Assembly: GCF_030690725.1 (NCBI RefSeq)
Contig: NZ_JAUYGD010000040.1
Coordinates: 1 to 39,758 of the forward strand
DNA length: 39,758 bases
Origin: Pseudomonas sp.
GTDB lineage: Bacteria > Pseudomonadota > Gammaproteobacteria > Pseudomonadales > Pseudomonadaceae
Reading direction: 5' to 3'
Positions 7,847-16,807 of this stretch are shown piece by piece; position 1 is the first letter of the stretch, and each line of letters opens with the position of its first letter. Below the pieces are notes generated by a model. That model was not told the origin of the DNA. It worked only from the letters and a program-made list of their open reading frames with translations, and made no database searches. A program made the position numbers and the translations under genes.

Positions 7847-8653
7847 GTGTTGTCCCTGTTGCGTCATGTGTTACGTCATATCCCGCGATCTGTGCTGCTG
7901 TTTGCAGCGCTTTCTGCCTGCCTGAGCGCCCATGCCAACCCGGTTGTGCGGATTGGCACCGGTGACTGGGTGCCCTACGTCGATCAGCAACGCGAAGATG
8001 GCGGCGCCCTGTCGCGACTGGTGCGCGATATTTTCAAGGCGGCCGGTTATCAGGTCGAGTTGGTCTATTACCCCTGGGATCGCAACCTGCTGATGCTCGA
8101 ACAGGGCGGCCTGGATGCGGTGATGCCGTATATCTGTAACAGCGCCCGTCAGCGTGTTAGTACCTGCAGCGATGCGGTGGTGAAGGGCGAAGTGGTGCTG
8201 TTCCAGCGTAAGGACCGAGCACTCGACTGGCAGCATGTGGAAGACCTCAAGGCTTTTAGCATCGCCACCACCCTGGGCTATTCCTATGGCCCGCAGTTTG
8301 ATGCGGCGGTGCAGAACGGGCAGTTGCAGGTGCAGCAAAGCGGCAAGGAAGACACCGGTTTTCGCTTGCTGGAGCTGGGGCGCGTGGATTTTCATCCGCA
8401 AGACCGCGCTGTGGGCTATGCCATGCTGCGGCGGATGTTTACTCCAGAAGCACGCGCGGCAATCACTCATAACCCACGGCTGTTGAATACCGAGCCGCTG
8501 CACCTGCTGTTTCGCAAGGGCGATGCCAAAGCCGATCAGCTGCGCAAGGTATTCAATAGCGGTTTGCGCCGCTTGGCGCAGAACGGTGAGTTGGAGCGTT
8601 TGCAGCAGGCCTTGTATTCCGGCAATGCCGATCAGTGGCGCGCTGCGCCCTGA
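7847..8653 (+). CDS. Periplasmic solute-binding protein, family 3-like
   Basis: This encodes 268 residues. The GTG at 7847 is chosen because GAGG (7837-7840) lies 6 nt upstream; a TTG at 7835 is less likely. Residues 1-30 are a signal peptide (basic HVLRHIPRSV, hydrophobic LLFAALSACLS, cleavage after AHA). The mature protein has the bilobed family 3 amino-acid-binding fold pattern: VRIGTGDWVPYVD, then LVRDIFKAAGYQVELVYYPWDR and GGLDAVMPY. C97 and C107 could form a disulfide in the periplasm. No permease or ATPase gene is nearby, so it is an orphan binding protein; ligand unknown. Its last 22 nt overlap the 3' end of convergent csdE. Confidence 0.8.
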   Translation: MLSLLRHVLRHIPRSVLLFAALSACLSAHANPVVRIGTGDWVPYVDQQREDGGALSRLVRDIFKAAGYQVELVYYPWDRNLLMLEQGGLDAVMPYICNSARQRVSTCSDAVVKGEVVLFQRKDRALDWQHVEDLKAFSIATTLGYSYGPQFDAAVQNGQLQVQQSGKEDTGFRLLELGRVDFHPQDRAVGYAMLRRMFTPEARAAITHNPRLLNTEPLHLLFRKGDAKADQLRKVFNSGLRRLAQNGELERLQQALYSGNADQWRAAP

Positions 8654-9063
8654 TCGGCCGTATCCAGCAAGTGCTGCATCCGCGTGAGCACGGCCTGTAG
8701 GCCATTGCTACGCGAGGGCGACAGGTGGCGCGCCAGGCCGAGCTGAGTAAACCAGTCCGGCAGATCCAGCTGCGCCAGTTCGGCCTGGGTTAAACCATTG
8801 ACCCGCGCCAGCAGCAGCGCGAGCAGGCCGCGCAGCAACCGTGCATCGCTGCTGGCGCGAAACTGCCAGTGTGCGCCGTCGCGCTCGGCCAGCAGCCACA
8901 CCTGACTTTCACAGCCTTGCACCCGGTTGGCTTCACAGCGTTCTGCGTCGTTGAGCTGGGCAAGCTGGTCGCCCCACTGCATCAACAGGCGTGCGCGCTG
9001 CTCCCAGCCGGGGCAGGCGCTAAAGGCCTGCAACGCAGCTTGCGCGTTGGTGGGTAGGTTCAC
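8632..9063 (-). CDS. csdE: Cysteine desulfuration protein CsdE (SufE family)
   Basis: This encodes 143 residues of the SufE family, with the sulfur-accepting cysteine C51 in VQGCESQVWL. It accepts persulfide sulfur from the desulfurase CsdA and passes it on. The start is a GTG overlapping the csdA stop by 4 nt (GTGA), so csdA-csdE are translationally coupled. It could be labelled SufE, but adjacency to csdA and proximity to tcdA favour CsdE. Its stop lies inside the convergent solute-binding gene. Confidence 0.9.
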   Translation of the reverse strand: MNLPTNAQAALQAFSACPGWEQRARLLMQWGDQLAQLNDAERCEANRVQGCESQVWLLAERDGAHWQFRASSDARLLRGLLALLLARVNGLTQAELAQLDLPDWFTQLGLARHLSPSRSNGLQAVLTRMQHLLDTADQGAARH

Positions 9064-10265
9064 TGCAACAGCTCCAGGGCCTGATCCAGAGCGCTGAAGA
9101 AACGCTGTAGATCGTCGGCATCGTTATACAGCCCCAGGGATACGCGAATCGCCCCGCTCAGGCCGAGGCCCTGCAACAGCGGCATAGCGCAGTGATGGCC
9201 GGCGCGCACGGCAATGCCTTGCTCGGTCAGCAGGTGAGCGAGGTCGGCGTTGTGCACGCCGTCGACCACAAAGCTGGCCAGGGCGACAGTGGGCGAGCCG
9301 AGCAGGCGTATGTCCTGACGCTGTCGCAGCCCAGTAAGTAGCTCGCTATGCAGGGCTGTTTCGTGGGCGCTAACGGCGCTGGCATCGAGGTTGCTCAGGT
9401 AATCCAGGCTGGCGCCAAGGGCGATCACCGAGGCAATCGGTGGCGTACCGGCCTCAAAGCCCAGCGGCGCGGGGCGAAAGCTGGCGTTGCTGTAGTCGGT
9501 GTGTAGCAGCATCTCGCCGCCAAACTGCCAGTGCGCCAGCTGCTCCAAGGCCTGCGGGCGACCATAGAGCAGGCCGACGCCGTCCGGGCCATAGAGTTTG
9601 TGGCTGGAGCAGATATAGAAGTCGCAGCCCAGCGCCTGCATATCCTGGCGACCGTGCACCACACCCTGGGTGCCATCGACCAGAGTCAGCGCGCCTTGCG
9701 CCTCTGCCAGTGCGAGCAACTGCTCCAGCGGTTGCCAGCAACCGAGCACGTTGGATAGCTGGCTGACCGCCAACAGGCGGGTGCGCGGACCGATCAGCTG
9801 CGCTGCGTGCGTGAGGTCGATCAGGCCATGGTTATCCAGCGGTAACACCACCAGCTTGAGCTGCCGGCGCAGTGCCAGTTGCTGCCAGGGCAGCAGGTTG
9901 GCGTGATGTTCTAGCGTGCTGATGACGATCTCGTCGCCAGGTTGTAGACGCTGCTCCAGGCCGTAGGCCAGCAGGTTGAAGGCTTCGGTGGCGCTGCGAG
10001 TAAAGATGATCTGCTGCGCGTCGGGCGCATTTAGCCAACGTGCGATCTTCTCGCGTGTGGCTTCGAAGGCGCGGGTAGCACGCTCGCCCGGCAGATGCTG
10101 GGCGCGATGCACGTTGGCTGCGCCGCCGGCGTAATAGCCGAGCAGGGCATCGAGCATGGCCTGGGGTTTTTGTGCGGTGGCGGCGCTGTCCAGATAGGTC
10201 TGGCCTTCAGCCGCAAGGGCCTGAATACCAGGGAAGTCAGCACGCCAGGGGGAATGGATAGGCAT
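9060..10265 (-). CDS. csdA: Cysteine desulfurase CsdA
   Basis: From the ATG at 10265 the protein has 401 residues, the length of E. coli CsdA. It is a class V PLP enzyme: the PLP lysine is K223 in SSHKLYGPDG, the persulfide cysteine is C359 in RAGHHCAMP, and the cofactor histidine lies in LEHHANLLPW. It releases sulfur from cysteine and hands it to CsdE. A longer open frame to 10343 runs into an inverted repeat and is rejected. No good Shine-Dalgarno precedes 10265, so initiation may be weak. Upstream toward dapD are two large hairpins. Confidence 0.92.
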   Translation of the reverse strand: MPIHSPWRADFPGIQALAAEGQTYLDSAATAQKPQAMLDALLGYYAGGAANVHRAQHLPGERATRAFEATREKIARWLNAPDAQQIIFTRSATEAFNLLAYGLEQRLQPGDEIVISTLEHHANLLPWQQLALRRQLKLVVLPLDNHGLIDLTHAAQLIGPRTRLLAVSQLSNVLGCWQPLEQLLALAEAQGALTLVDGTQGVVHGRQDMQALGCDFYICSSHKLYGPDGVGLLYGRPQALEQLAHWQFGGEMLLHTDYSNASFRPAPLGFEAGTPPIASVIALGASLDYLSNLDASAVSAHETALHSELLTGLRQRQDIRLLGSPTVALASFVVDGVHNADLAHLLTEQGIAVRAGHHCAMPLLQGLGLSGAIRVSLGLYNDADDLQRFFSALDQALELLQ

Positions 10266-10283
10266 GGGCAGGCAATCGAGACC

Positions 10284-10353
10284 GTAGGATGGGTTGAGCG
10301 CAGCGATACCCATAATGAGCGTGATGGGTATCGCAATGCTCAACCCATCCTAC
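10284..10353. repeat. Imperfect inverted repeat element IR1
   Basis: Arms GTAGGATGGGTTGAGC (10284-10299) and its exact complement at 10338-10353 enclose a second inverted pair: GATACCCAT (10305-10313) against ATGGGTATC (10324-10332), extended by two more pairs. The loop is about 10 nt. The 70-nt element folds as one long interrupted hairpin. It resembles dispersed REP/MITE-like palindromes of pseudomonads; I know of no function for it. Confidence 0.85.
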
Positions 10354-10362
10354 AAAACTATC

Positions 10363-10427
10363 CCGTAGGGTGCGCCGTGCGCACCGGGGCGCACATGGGC
10401 TTGTGGTGCGCACGGCGCACCCTACGG
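10363..10427. repeat. Perfect inverted repeat element IR2
   Basis: Perfect 23-bp arms (10363-10385 and 10405-10427, starting CCGTAGGGTGCGCC) flank a 19-nt loop. The outer end TAGGGTG resembles TAGGATG of IR1 ten bases away, so the two may be related elements. Together they fill the dapD-csdA gap and would form strong hairpins in a read-through transcript, but lack a T tract. Confidence 0.9.
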
Positions 10428-10442
10428 TCAGGCATCTCTAGA

Positions 10443-11477
10443 TCAATTATGGGCGTGCAGGGCTTCGTTCAGCTCGATAGCCGACTTGTGGGTTTTGCAC
10501 TCCACAGCGCCGGTTTGCGAGTTGCGACGGAACAGCAGGTCCGGCTGACCAGCCAGGTCGCGGGCCTTGAGCACCTTAACCAGCTTGTTGTCGGCATCCA
10601 GCAGCGCCACCTTGGTGCCGGCGGTGATGTACAGGCCGGACTCCACGGTATTGCGGTCGCCCAATGGGATGCCGATACCGGCGTTGGCGCCGATCAGGCA
10701 GCCTTCGCCCACCGAAATGACGATATTGCCGCCACCGGACAGAGTGCCCATGGTCGAACAGCCGCCGCCCAGATCCGAACCCTTACCGACAAATACGCCC
10801 GCAGACACGCGGCCTTCGATCATGCCTGGGCCGGCGGTACCGGCGTTGAAGTTGACGAAGCCTTCGTGCATCACGGTGGTGCCTTCGCCCACGTAAGCGC
10901 CCAGGCGGATGCGTGCGCTGTCAGCAATACGCACGCCAGCCGGCACCACGTAGTCGGTCATTTTCGGGAACTTGTCCACCGAGAAGACTTCCAGCAGGTC
11001 GCCTTTCAGGCGCGCTTCCAGTTGACGCTCAGCCAGTTCGCTGAGGTCGACGGCGCCCTGGCTGGTCCAGGCCACGTTCGGCAGCAGCGGGAAGATCCCG
11101 GTGAGGTTCAGGCCGTGCGGCTTGACCAGGCGGTGCGACAGCAGGTGCAGCTTGAGGTAGGCCTCAGGCGTGCTGGTCAGGGCAGCGTCTTCGGCGAGCA
11201 GGGTGACCACCAGCGGCTTTTGGCTTTCGGCCAGACGGGTGAGCAGGGCGGACTGCAGGCTGTCGACATTTTTCAGCGCTTCGGCCAGATCGCCGGCCTG
11301 GCTGTTGTTGATCGCAATGGCCTGGTTGCCGCCCTGGTAGGCGAGTTTTTCCACCACTTTGGCGACCAGTTCGCTGCTCGGGTTGAGCAGTGGCTGGGCG
11401 TAGAAGACTTCCAGCCAGGTGCCCTGACGGTTCTGGGTGCCAACGCCGAAAGCCAGGCTGAAGAGGGTTGTGCTCAT
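10443..11477 (-). CDS. dapD: Tetrahydrodipicolinate N-succinyltransferase
   Basis: This encodes 344 residues, the longer DapD form found in pseudomonads and actinobacteria (E. coli is about 274). The central and C-terminal part is a left-handed beta-helix of hexapeptide repeats (VRIADSARIRLGAYVGEG, IVISVGEGCLIGANAGIG). It succinylates tetrahydrodipicolinate using succinyl-CoA, the step before DapC. The ATG at 11477 follows AAGGAAAA. It lies 39 nt downstream of yffB in the dapC-yffB-dapD operon, and inverted repeats follow its stop. Confidence 0.95.
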   Translation of the reverse strand: MSTTLFSLAFGVGTQNRQGTWLEVFYAQPLLNPSSELVAKVVEKLAYQGGNQAIAINNSQAGDLAEALKNVDSLQSALLTRLAESQKPLVVTLLAEDAALTSTPEAYLKLHLLSHRLVKPHGLNLTGIFPLLPNVAWTSQGAVDLSELAERQLEARLKGDLLEVFSVDKFPKMTDYVVPAGVRIADSARIRLGAYVGEGTTVMHEGFVNFNAGTAGPGMIEGRVSAGVFVGKGSDLGGGCSTMGTLSGGGNIVISVGEGCLIGANAGIGIPLGDRNTVESGLYITAGTKVALLDADNKLVKVLKARDLAGQPDLLFRRNSQTGAVECKTHKSAIELNEALHAHN

Positions 11478-11516
11478 GCTGTTTTCCTTACCGCAAATTC
11501 GTGTGGGCCGGCTGGT

Positions 11517-11864
11517 TCAAACCAGTTCGGCGGCATAACGGTCGGCTTTGAAGCCAACCAGGGTCTTGTTGCCGAGATCCAGCACCGGGCGTTTGATCAT
11601 CGACGGTTGGGCGAGCATCAGTTCGATCGCCTTGTGCTGATCGAGGTCGCTTTTCTGCGCCTCGTCCAGCTTGCGAAAGGTGGTGCCTGCACGGTTCAGG
11701 ATGGTTTCCCAACCATGCTCATTGCACCACTTTTCCAGGTTGCCACGGTCTATGCCGCAGGCTTTGTAATCATGAAAGGCGTAGCTTACCCCGTGCTCGT
11801 CGAGCCAGGTGCGAGCTTTTTTCATGGTGTCGCAGGCTTTTATGCCAAACAGGGTCTTGCTCAT
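11517..11864 (-). CDS. yffB: ArsC/Spx-family protein YffB
   Basis: This encodes 115 residues of the ArsC/Spx thioredoxin-like family. A single N-terminal cysteine (C11 in GIKACDTMKKA) occupies the position of a CxxC/CxxS site, and RPVLDLGNKTLVGF is the conserved C-terminal part. YffB homologues have been proposed to be glutathione-dependent thiol reductases; they are not proven arsenate reductases, and none of the usual ars genes is present. Its ATG overlaps the dapC stop by one base (TGATG). Its place between dapC and dapD is recurrent in pseudomonads, but its role in diaminopimelate synthesis is unknown. Confidence 0.88.
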   Translation of the reverse strand: MSKTLFGIKACDTMKKARTWLDEHGVSYAFHDYKACGIDRGNLEKWCNEHGWETILNRAGTTFRKLDEAQKSDLDQHKAIELMLAQPSMIKRPVLDLGNKTLVGFKADRYAAELV

Positions 11865-13060
11865 CAGAGGCTCTTCACAAAGTCGCGGATACGTTCGGCT
11901 GCGGCCACGCACTCGGCCAGCGGTGCGACCAAGGCCATGCGCACACGGCCGGCGCCTGGGTTGCTGCCGTCCACCGCGCGCGACAGGTACGAGCCGGGCA
12001 CCACGGTGACATGCTCGCGGGCAAACAGCTCGCGGGTAAATGTTTCATCGTCTATCGGGGTTTTTGCCCACAGGTAGAAGCCGCCATCCGGGCGCTGCAC
12101 ATCCAGCACGCCTTGCAGAATCGCCAGCACTGCGTCGAACTTCTCGCGGTACAGGTCGCGGTTGGCTTTGACGTGGGCTTCGTCGTTCCAGGCGGCGACG
12201 CTGGCCAGCTGGGTTTGTACCGGCATGGCGCAGCCGTGGTAGGTACGGTACAGCAGGAAAGATTTCAGAATGTCGGCGTCGCCGGCGACGAAGCCCGAAC
12301 GCAGGCCTGGCAGGTTGGAGCGCTTGGACAGGCTGTGGAACACCACGCAGCGTTTGAAGTCGTTGCGGCCCAATTCGGCACAGGCGGTCAGCAGGCCGGC
12401 TGGCGGGTTGCCTTCATCGAAATACAGCTCGCTGTAGCACTCGTCGGCGGCGATCACGAAGTCGAATTTATCGGCCAGGGCGATCAGCTTTTTCAGCGTC
12501 GGCAGCGGGATCAGCGCGCCAGTCGGGTTACCGGGCGAGCAGAGGAAGAGGATCTGGCAGCGCTGCCAGACGTCGTCGCTGACGGCATCGAAATCCGGGT
12601 TGAAGCCGTGTTCTTCCAGGCAGGGTAGGTAGTGTGGCTGCGCGCCGGCGAGAAAAGCTGCGCCTTCATAGATCTGATAGAAGGGGTTGGGGCTGACTAC
12701 CAAACCATCCGCATCACGTTTGACCACCGCTTGGGTAAAGGCAAACAGTGCCTCGCGGGTGCCGTTGACCGGCAGCACGTGGCGCGCCGGATCGAGCACG
12801 CCGGCCAGCAGGCCAAAGCGGCGACCGCACCAGTTTGCGATGGCTTCACGCAGCGCCGGAATGCCCAGGGTGGTCGGGTAGACCGCAAGCTGGTCAAGAT
12901 TGGCGCGCAGCGCCTCAGCGACAAACTCTGGCGAGCGGTGTTTCGGCTCGCCGATCGACAGGGCAATCGGGCTCTTGTCGGCGGCTACCTGCACGCTGCC
13001 CAGCAGGGCGCGGAGCTTTTCGAACGGGTAGGGCTGCAGCTGGTTTAACGCGTCGTTCAT
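11864..13060 (-). CDS. dapC: Succinyldiaminopimelate transaminase
   Basis: From the ATG at 13060, preceded by AGGAAG, this is 398 residues. An open frame to 13300 overlaps glnD and is rejected. It is a fold-type I class I/II aminotransferase: SPGNPTG, the AADECYSELYF segment, and PLP lysine K246 in HSLSKRSNLPGLRSGF. It converts N-succinyl-2-amino-6-oxopimelate and glutamate to N-succinyl-diaminopimelate, between DapD and DapE. Assignment as DapC rather than another aminotransferase rests on the operon with dapD. Confidence 0.93.
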   Translation of the reverse strand: MNDALNQLQPYPFEKLRALLGSVQVAADKSPIALSIGEPKHRSPEFVAEALRANLDQLAVYPTTLGIPALREAIANWCGRRFGLLAGVLDPARHVLPVNGTREALFAFTQAVVKRDADGLVVSPNPFYQIYEGAAFLAGAQPHYLPCLEEHGFNPDFDAVSDDVWQRCQILFLCSPGNPTGALIPLPTLKKLIALADKFDFVIAADECYSELYFDEGNPPAGLLTACAELGRNDFKRCVVFHSLSKRSNLPGLRSGFVAGDADILKSFLLYRTYHGCAMPVQTQLASVAAWNDEAHVKANRDLYREKFDAVLAILQGVLDVQRPDGGFYLWAKTPIDDETFTRELFAREHVTVVPGSYLSRAVDGSNPGAGRVRMALVAPLAECVAAAERIRDFVKSL

Positions 13061-13083
13061 TGTTGCTTCCTGAGTTGTGCCAG

Positions 13084-13105
13084 CGCCCGCATCGGGATGC
13101 AGGCG
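13084..13105 (-). other. Hairpin in the glnD-dapC gap
   Basis: CGCCCGCATC (13084-13093) pairs with GATGCAGGCG (13096-13105); the one mismatch becomes a G-U pair on the minus-strand RNA. No T tract follows, so it is more likely an RNA-processing or stability element than a terminator. Confidence 0.4.
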
Positions 13106-13127
13106 GCTCAAGGTAAGGGCAAGTGGT

Positions 13128-15830
13128 TTAAATAATGATTCGGCTCTGTTCGACCTGCGGGCCTGGCGCGTCCGACAGCTGCGCGACCATGGTTTCCTGC
13201 AGGCGCGTGCACAGCTCGGGGTCGGACAGCGGCTGGTTGTGCGCATCGGTGACGAAGAACACGTCTTCCACTCGCTCGCCCAGGGTGGCGATCTTGGCAT
13301 TCTGCAGCGACAGGTCGAAGTCGAGGAAAATCCGCCCGATTCGCGCCAGCAGGCCTGGTCGATCCGGTGCGGTGACTTCGAGGATGGTCACTGGTCGGTG
13401 CGCATCGTTATGAATGGTCACTTGCGGCGCAAAAGCAAAGTGCTTGAGCTGGCGCGGTACCCGGCGTTGGATAATGGCCGGGTAGTCGTCTGGGTTCTTC
13501 AATGCGTCGACCAAGCCCTGGCGAATCTCTTTGATCCGCACTGGGTTCTCGCCAATCGAGCCGCCTTCGCCTTCGAGCACGATGTAGGTGTCGAGGGTGA
13601 ACTGGCTGGTGGAGGTGAGAATCCGCGCGTCATGGATGTTCAGGTTGAGCTGGGCCATGGCCGCCACGGTCACGGCAAAGAAGTCGTGCTGATCCTGGGC
13701 GTAGATGAAGATCTGCGTGCCACCTTCAAACTCGCGCTGGGTGGTTTCCTTGATCAGTACTAACGGCTCGCTGTTGTTGCCGTGTTGCAGGATCGCCTCG
13801 CTGTGCCAGGCCACGTCAGATGCCGTGTGGCGCAGGAAGTAGTCGTCACCCAGTTGCGACCAGAGTTGCTCGGCATCATCCGGGTCGGTGCCGCCGCGCA
13901 CTAGGATGTCCAGAGCGGCGATCTGCGTCAGTCGTATCTGCTCTTCGCGGTCCAGTGGGTTTTCTAGGCCGCGGCGCAGCGCACGCTTGGTCTCGGTATA
14001 CAGCTGGCGCAGCAGGCTGGCGCGCCAGGAATTCCAAAGGCTAGGGTTGGTGGCGTTGATGTCGGCCACGGTCAGCACATAGAGGTAATCCAGGCGGGTT
14101 TGGTCGCCGACCAGGCGGGCGAAATCGAAGATTACCTGTGGGTCGGATAAATCCTTGCGCTGCGCCGTGGTGGACATCACCAGGTGGTGTTGCACCAGCC
14201 AAACGATCAGCTTGGAGTCCCAGTTTGGCAGCTGGTGGCGTACGCAGAAGGCTTCGGCATCCACTGCGCCGAGCTCCGAATGGTCGCCGCCACGGCCTTT
14301 GCCGATGTCGTGGTAAAGCCCAGCCATATAGATCAGCTCTGGCTTTGGCAGCTTGTCGATTAGTTTGCTGGCCAGGGGGAATTTTTCCGCAAGCTCGGTC
14401 CACTTGAACTTACGCAGGTGCTTGATCAGGTTCAGGGTGTGCGCATCGACCGTATAGATGTGGAACAGGTCGTGCTGCATCTGCCCGACAATATGGCCGA
14501 ACTCCGGCAGGTACAGGCCGAGGATGCCGTAACGGTTCATCCGCCGCAGATTACGATGAATGCCTTGCGGGCTTTTGAACAGTTCAACGAACAGGCTGGT
14601 GTTGCGGATGTCACGGCGGAAATCATCGTCGATCAGGTGACGGTGCTCGCGCAGCAGGCGAATGCTATTGGCGCACACGCCTTTGATGTCGGGGTGCTGC
14701 GCCATCAGGACGAAGATTTCCATGATGGCAAACGGCGTACGCTTGAAGACGTTGGGGTGCGCGACCTCGATATAGCCATCCCGCAGCAGGAAACGACTGT
14801 TAAGCGGCGTGGCCTGGCCAATTTCGCCGGCGTTGAGGATTTGCTCTTCAAAGTGCTGGACGATCAGATCGCTCAATTCGGCGATCGCCATCACCACGCG
14901 GTAGTACTTCTGCATAAAGCGCTCAATGGCGCGCTTGCTGTCGCTGTCTTCGTAACCCAGCAGGGCCGCTACCTTGCTCTGGTGGTCAAACAGCAGACGG
15001 TCTTCGGCGCGGCCAGCGAGCATGTGCAGTGCGTAGCGCACCTTCCAGAGGAATTCCTGACTGGAGGCGAGCAGGGCGTATTCGCTTTCCAGCAAAAAGC
15101 CCTGGCCGACCATGGCGTGCAGGTTCAGCGTGCCGAAATGCCGGCGCGCCACCCAGAGAATGGTCTGGATATCGCGCAGGCCGCCGGGCGAACCTTTGAC
15201 GTTGGGTTCCAGGTTGTATTCGGTGTCGTTGTATTTGCCGTGACGGGCGCGCTGCTCTTTATGCTTGGCCAGGAAGAACTGCTTGCTCGGCCACATCTGC
15301 TCGGTGCTGGTAACCAACTGCATGCGCTGACGCAGGCGTTCGGGGCCGGCGATGGTGCGGCTTTCCATCAGGTTGGTGATTACCGTCAGGTCGGCGCGCG
15401 CCTCTTCGGCGCACTCATCCACGCTGCGCACGCTTTGCCCGACTTCCAGGCCGATGTCCCACAGCAGGGTAAGGAAGCGTTCGATGGGCTCGCGGAAGGT
15501 CTCGTGGTCGGCATTGTCGAGCAGGATCAGCAGGTCGATGTCGGAGAAGGGGTGCAGCTCGCCCCGGCCATAGCCGCCGACGGCCAGCAGGGCGATGTCG
15601 GCGTCTTCACTCCAGGACAGGCGATCCCAGGCTTCACGCAGGATCTGGTCGACAAACCAGGCGCGGTCCTCGACCAGGCGGCGTACATCACGGCCGCTGG
15701 TAAAACGCCCGTCGAGCACTTCACGGGCGTGGCGAATGGCCTTCTTGAATGCCGCAATAGGGCTGGCCTTTAGGGCCAGTTCCGCCTGGAACTGGCCGCG
15801 GTCGAACAGCTCGGGATCTACCTGCGGCAT
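13128..15830 (-). CDS. glnD: Bifunctional PII uridylyltransferase / uridylyl-removing enzyme
   Basis: This encodes 900 residues, full length. The nucleotidyltransferase site is [17 protein letters not shown] (G85 to L100, D97 and D99). An HD hydrolase domain has H507-D508 in [14 protein letters not shown]. Two C-terminal ACT domains (around 700-780 and 810-890, including [18 protein letters not shown]) bind glutamine. It uridylylates PII proteins when nitrogen is low and deuridylylates them when glutamine is high, setting glutamine synthetase and NtrBC activity. The ATG at 15830 follows AAGGAAGG. It lies between map (42 nt) and dapC (67 nt), as is usual in pseudomonads. Confidence 0.97.
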   Translation of the reverse strand: MPQVDPELFDRGQFQAELALKASPIAAFKKAIRHAREVLDGRFTSGRDVRRLVEDRAWFVDQILREAWDRLSWSEDADIALLAVGGYGRGELHPFSDIDLLILLDNADHETFREPIERFLTLLWDIGLEVGQSVRSVDECAEEARADLTVITNLMESRTIAGPERLRQRMQLVTSTEQMWPSKQFFLAKHKEQRARHGKYNDTEYNLEPNVKGSPGGLRDIQTILWVARRHFGTLNLHAMVGQGFLLESEYALLASSQEFLWKVRYALHMLAGRAEDRLLFDHQSKVAALLGYEDSDSKRAIERFMQKYYRVVMAIAELSDLIVQHFEEQILNAGEIGQATPLNSRFLLRDGYIEVAHPNVFKRTPFAIMEIFVLMAQHPDIKGVCANSIRLLREHRHLIDDDFRRDIRNTSLFVELFKSPQGIHRNLRRMNRYGILGLYLPEFGHIVGQMQHDLFHIYTVDAHTLNLIKHLRKFKWTELAEKFPLASKLIDKLPKPELIYMAGLYHDIGKGRGGDHSELGAVDAEAFCVRHQLPNWDSKLIVWLVQHHLVMSTTAQRKDLSDPQVIFDFARLVGDQTRLDYLYVLTVADINATNPSLWNSWRASLLRQLYTETKRALRRGLENPLDREEQIRLTQIAALDILVRGGTDPDDAEQLWSQLGDDYFLRHTASDVAWHSEAILQHGNNSEPLVLIKETTQREFEGGTQIFIYAQDQHDFFAVTVAAMAQLNLNIHDARILTSTSQFTLDTYIVLEGEGGSIGENPVRIKEIRQGLVDALKNPDDYPAIIQRRVPRQLKHFAFAPQVTIHNDAHRPVTILEVTAPDRPGLLARIGRIFLDFDLSLQNAKIATLGERVEDVFFVTDAHNQPLSDPELCTRLQETMVAQLSDAPGPQVEQSRIII

Positions 15831-15872
15831 TGCGGCCTTCCTTCTATCTATACAGCAGACTCAGCGAGAGGC

Positions 15873-16655
15873 TCAGGCCGATGTGCGGGCGATGGTGTCA
15901 TCACTGCGCAGGGTAAAGATCTCGTAGCCATCAGCCGTCACCAGAATGGTGTGCTCCCACTGGGCTGAGAGCTTGCGGTCCTTGGTGATCGCGGTCCAGC
16001 CGTCACCCAGGGTGCGGGTTTCCGGGCGGCCCTGGTTGATCATCGGCTCGATGGTGAAGGTCATGCCTTCCTTCAGTTCCATGCCGGTGCCGGCGCGGCC
16101 GTAGTGCAGCACTTGCGGCTCTTCATGGAACACCGCGCCAATGCCGTGGCCGCAGTATTCGCGCACTACGGAAAAGCCGTTCTTCTCGGCATGCTTCTGG
16201 ATCACTTCGCCGATGTCGCCCAGGCGCGTGCCGGGTTTGACCAGTTCGATGCCTTTATACATGCACTCCTGGGTGATCTTGGCCAGGCGCTCAGCCCACT
16301 CGGGCACTTTGCCGACCATAAACATCTTGCTGGTATCGCCGTGGTAGCCATCTTTGATCACGGTGATGTCGATGTTGATCACGTCACCTTCTTTCAGCGG
16401 CTTGTCATTCGGGATGCCATGGCAGACCACATGGTTGACCGAGGTGCAGATCGACTTGGGGAAGCCTTTGTAATTGAGCGGCGCAGGGATGGCCTGCTGC
16501 ACGTTGACAATATAGTCATGGCAGATACGGTCGAGCGCTTCGGTGGTGACGCCGGGCTTGACGTGCTCGCCAATCATTTCCAGAACTTCGGCAGCCAGGC
16601 GACCGGCTACACGCATTTTCTCGATTTCGTCGGGCGTTTTGATGGTGACGGTCAT
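15873..16655 (-). CDS. map: Methionine aminopeptidase, type I
   Basis: This encodes 260 residues. All five metal ligands are present: D96 and D107 (NIDITVIKDGYHGD), H170 (GHGIG), E203 (FTIEPMI) and E234 (QWEHTI), plus the active-site H79 (VVCHGIPND). It removes N-terminal methionine from nascent proteins. It is transcribed away from rpsB; a minus-strand TAAGAT (16694-16689) may be its -10 box. Its divergent position beside rpsB-tsf is a classic bacterial arrangement. Confidence 0.97.
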   Translation of the reverse strand: MTVTIKTPDEIEKMRVAGRLAAEVLEMIGEHVKPGVTTEALDRICHDYIVNVQQAIPAPLNYKGFPKSICTSVNHVVCHGIPNDKPLKEGDVINIDITVIKDGYHGDTSKMFMVGKVPEWAERLAKITQECMYKGIELVKPGTRLGDIGEVIQKHAEKNGFSVVREYCGHGIGAVFHEEPQVLHYGRAGTGMELKEGMTFTIEPMINQGRPETRTLGDGWTAITKDRKLSAQWEHTILVTADGYEIFTLRSDDTIARTSA

Positions 16656-16795
16656 GTGCGGCTCTCGAACGCGAACAGAAAGGGCGCCATCTTAACAGCT
16701 ACAAGCCGCCAGCCATAAGCGTCACGTGAAAACCTGCCGCTGAGTCGGCTGCATATGTTGCGCTACTGCGAGTAGCTTGCCCCTGACTTTTATGG

Positions 16796-16801
16796 TATAA
16801 A
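16796..16801 (+). promoter_or_regulatory. Probable -10 box of the rpsB-tsf promoter
   Basis: TATAAA lies within GGTATAAAACGCGCCGC, where GC-rich discriminator bases follow, as is common at stringently controlled ribosomal promoters. I find no convincing -35 box at 16-18 nt. Transcription would start near 16808, giving a leader of about 135 nt. Confidence 0.5.
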
Positions 16802-16807
16802 ACGCGC

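Noticed and set aside
10266..10343. Upstream extension of csdA
   Set aside because: It is translated from inverted repeat IR1, and CsdA from 10265 already has the family length.
13061..13300. Upstream extension of dapC
   Set aside because: It overlaps glnD in another frame, and a strong AGGAAG ribosome-binding site selects the ATG at 13060.
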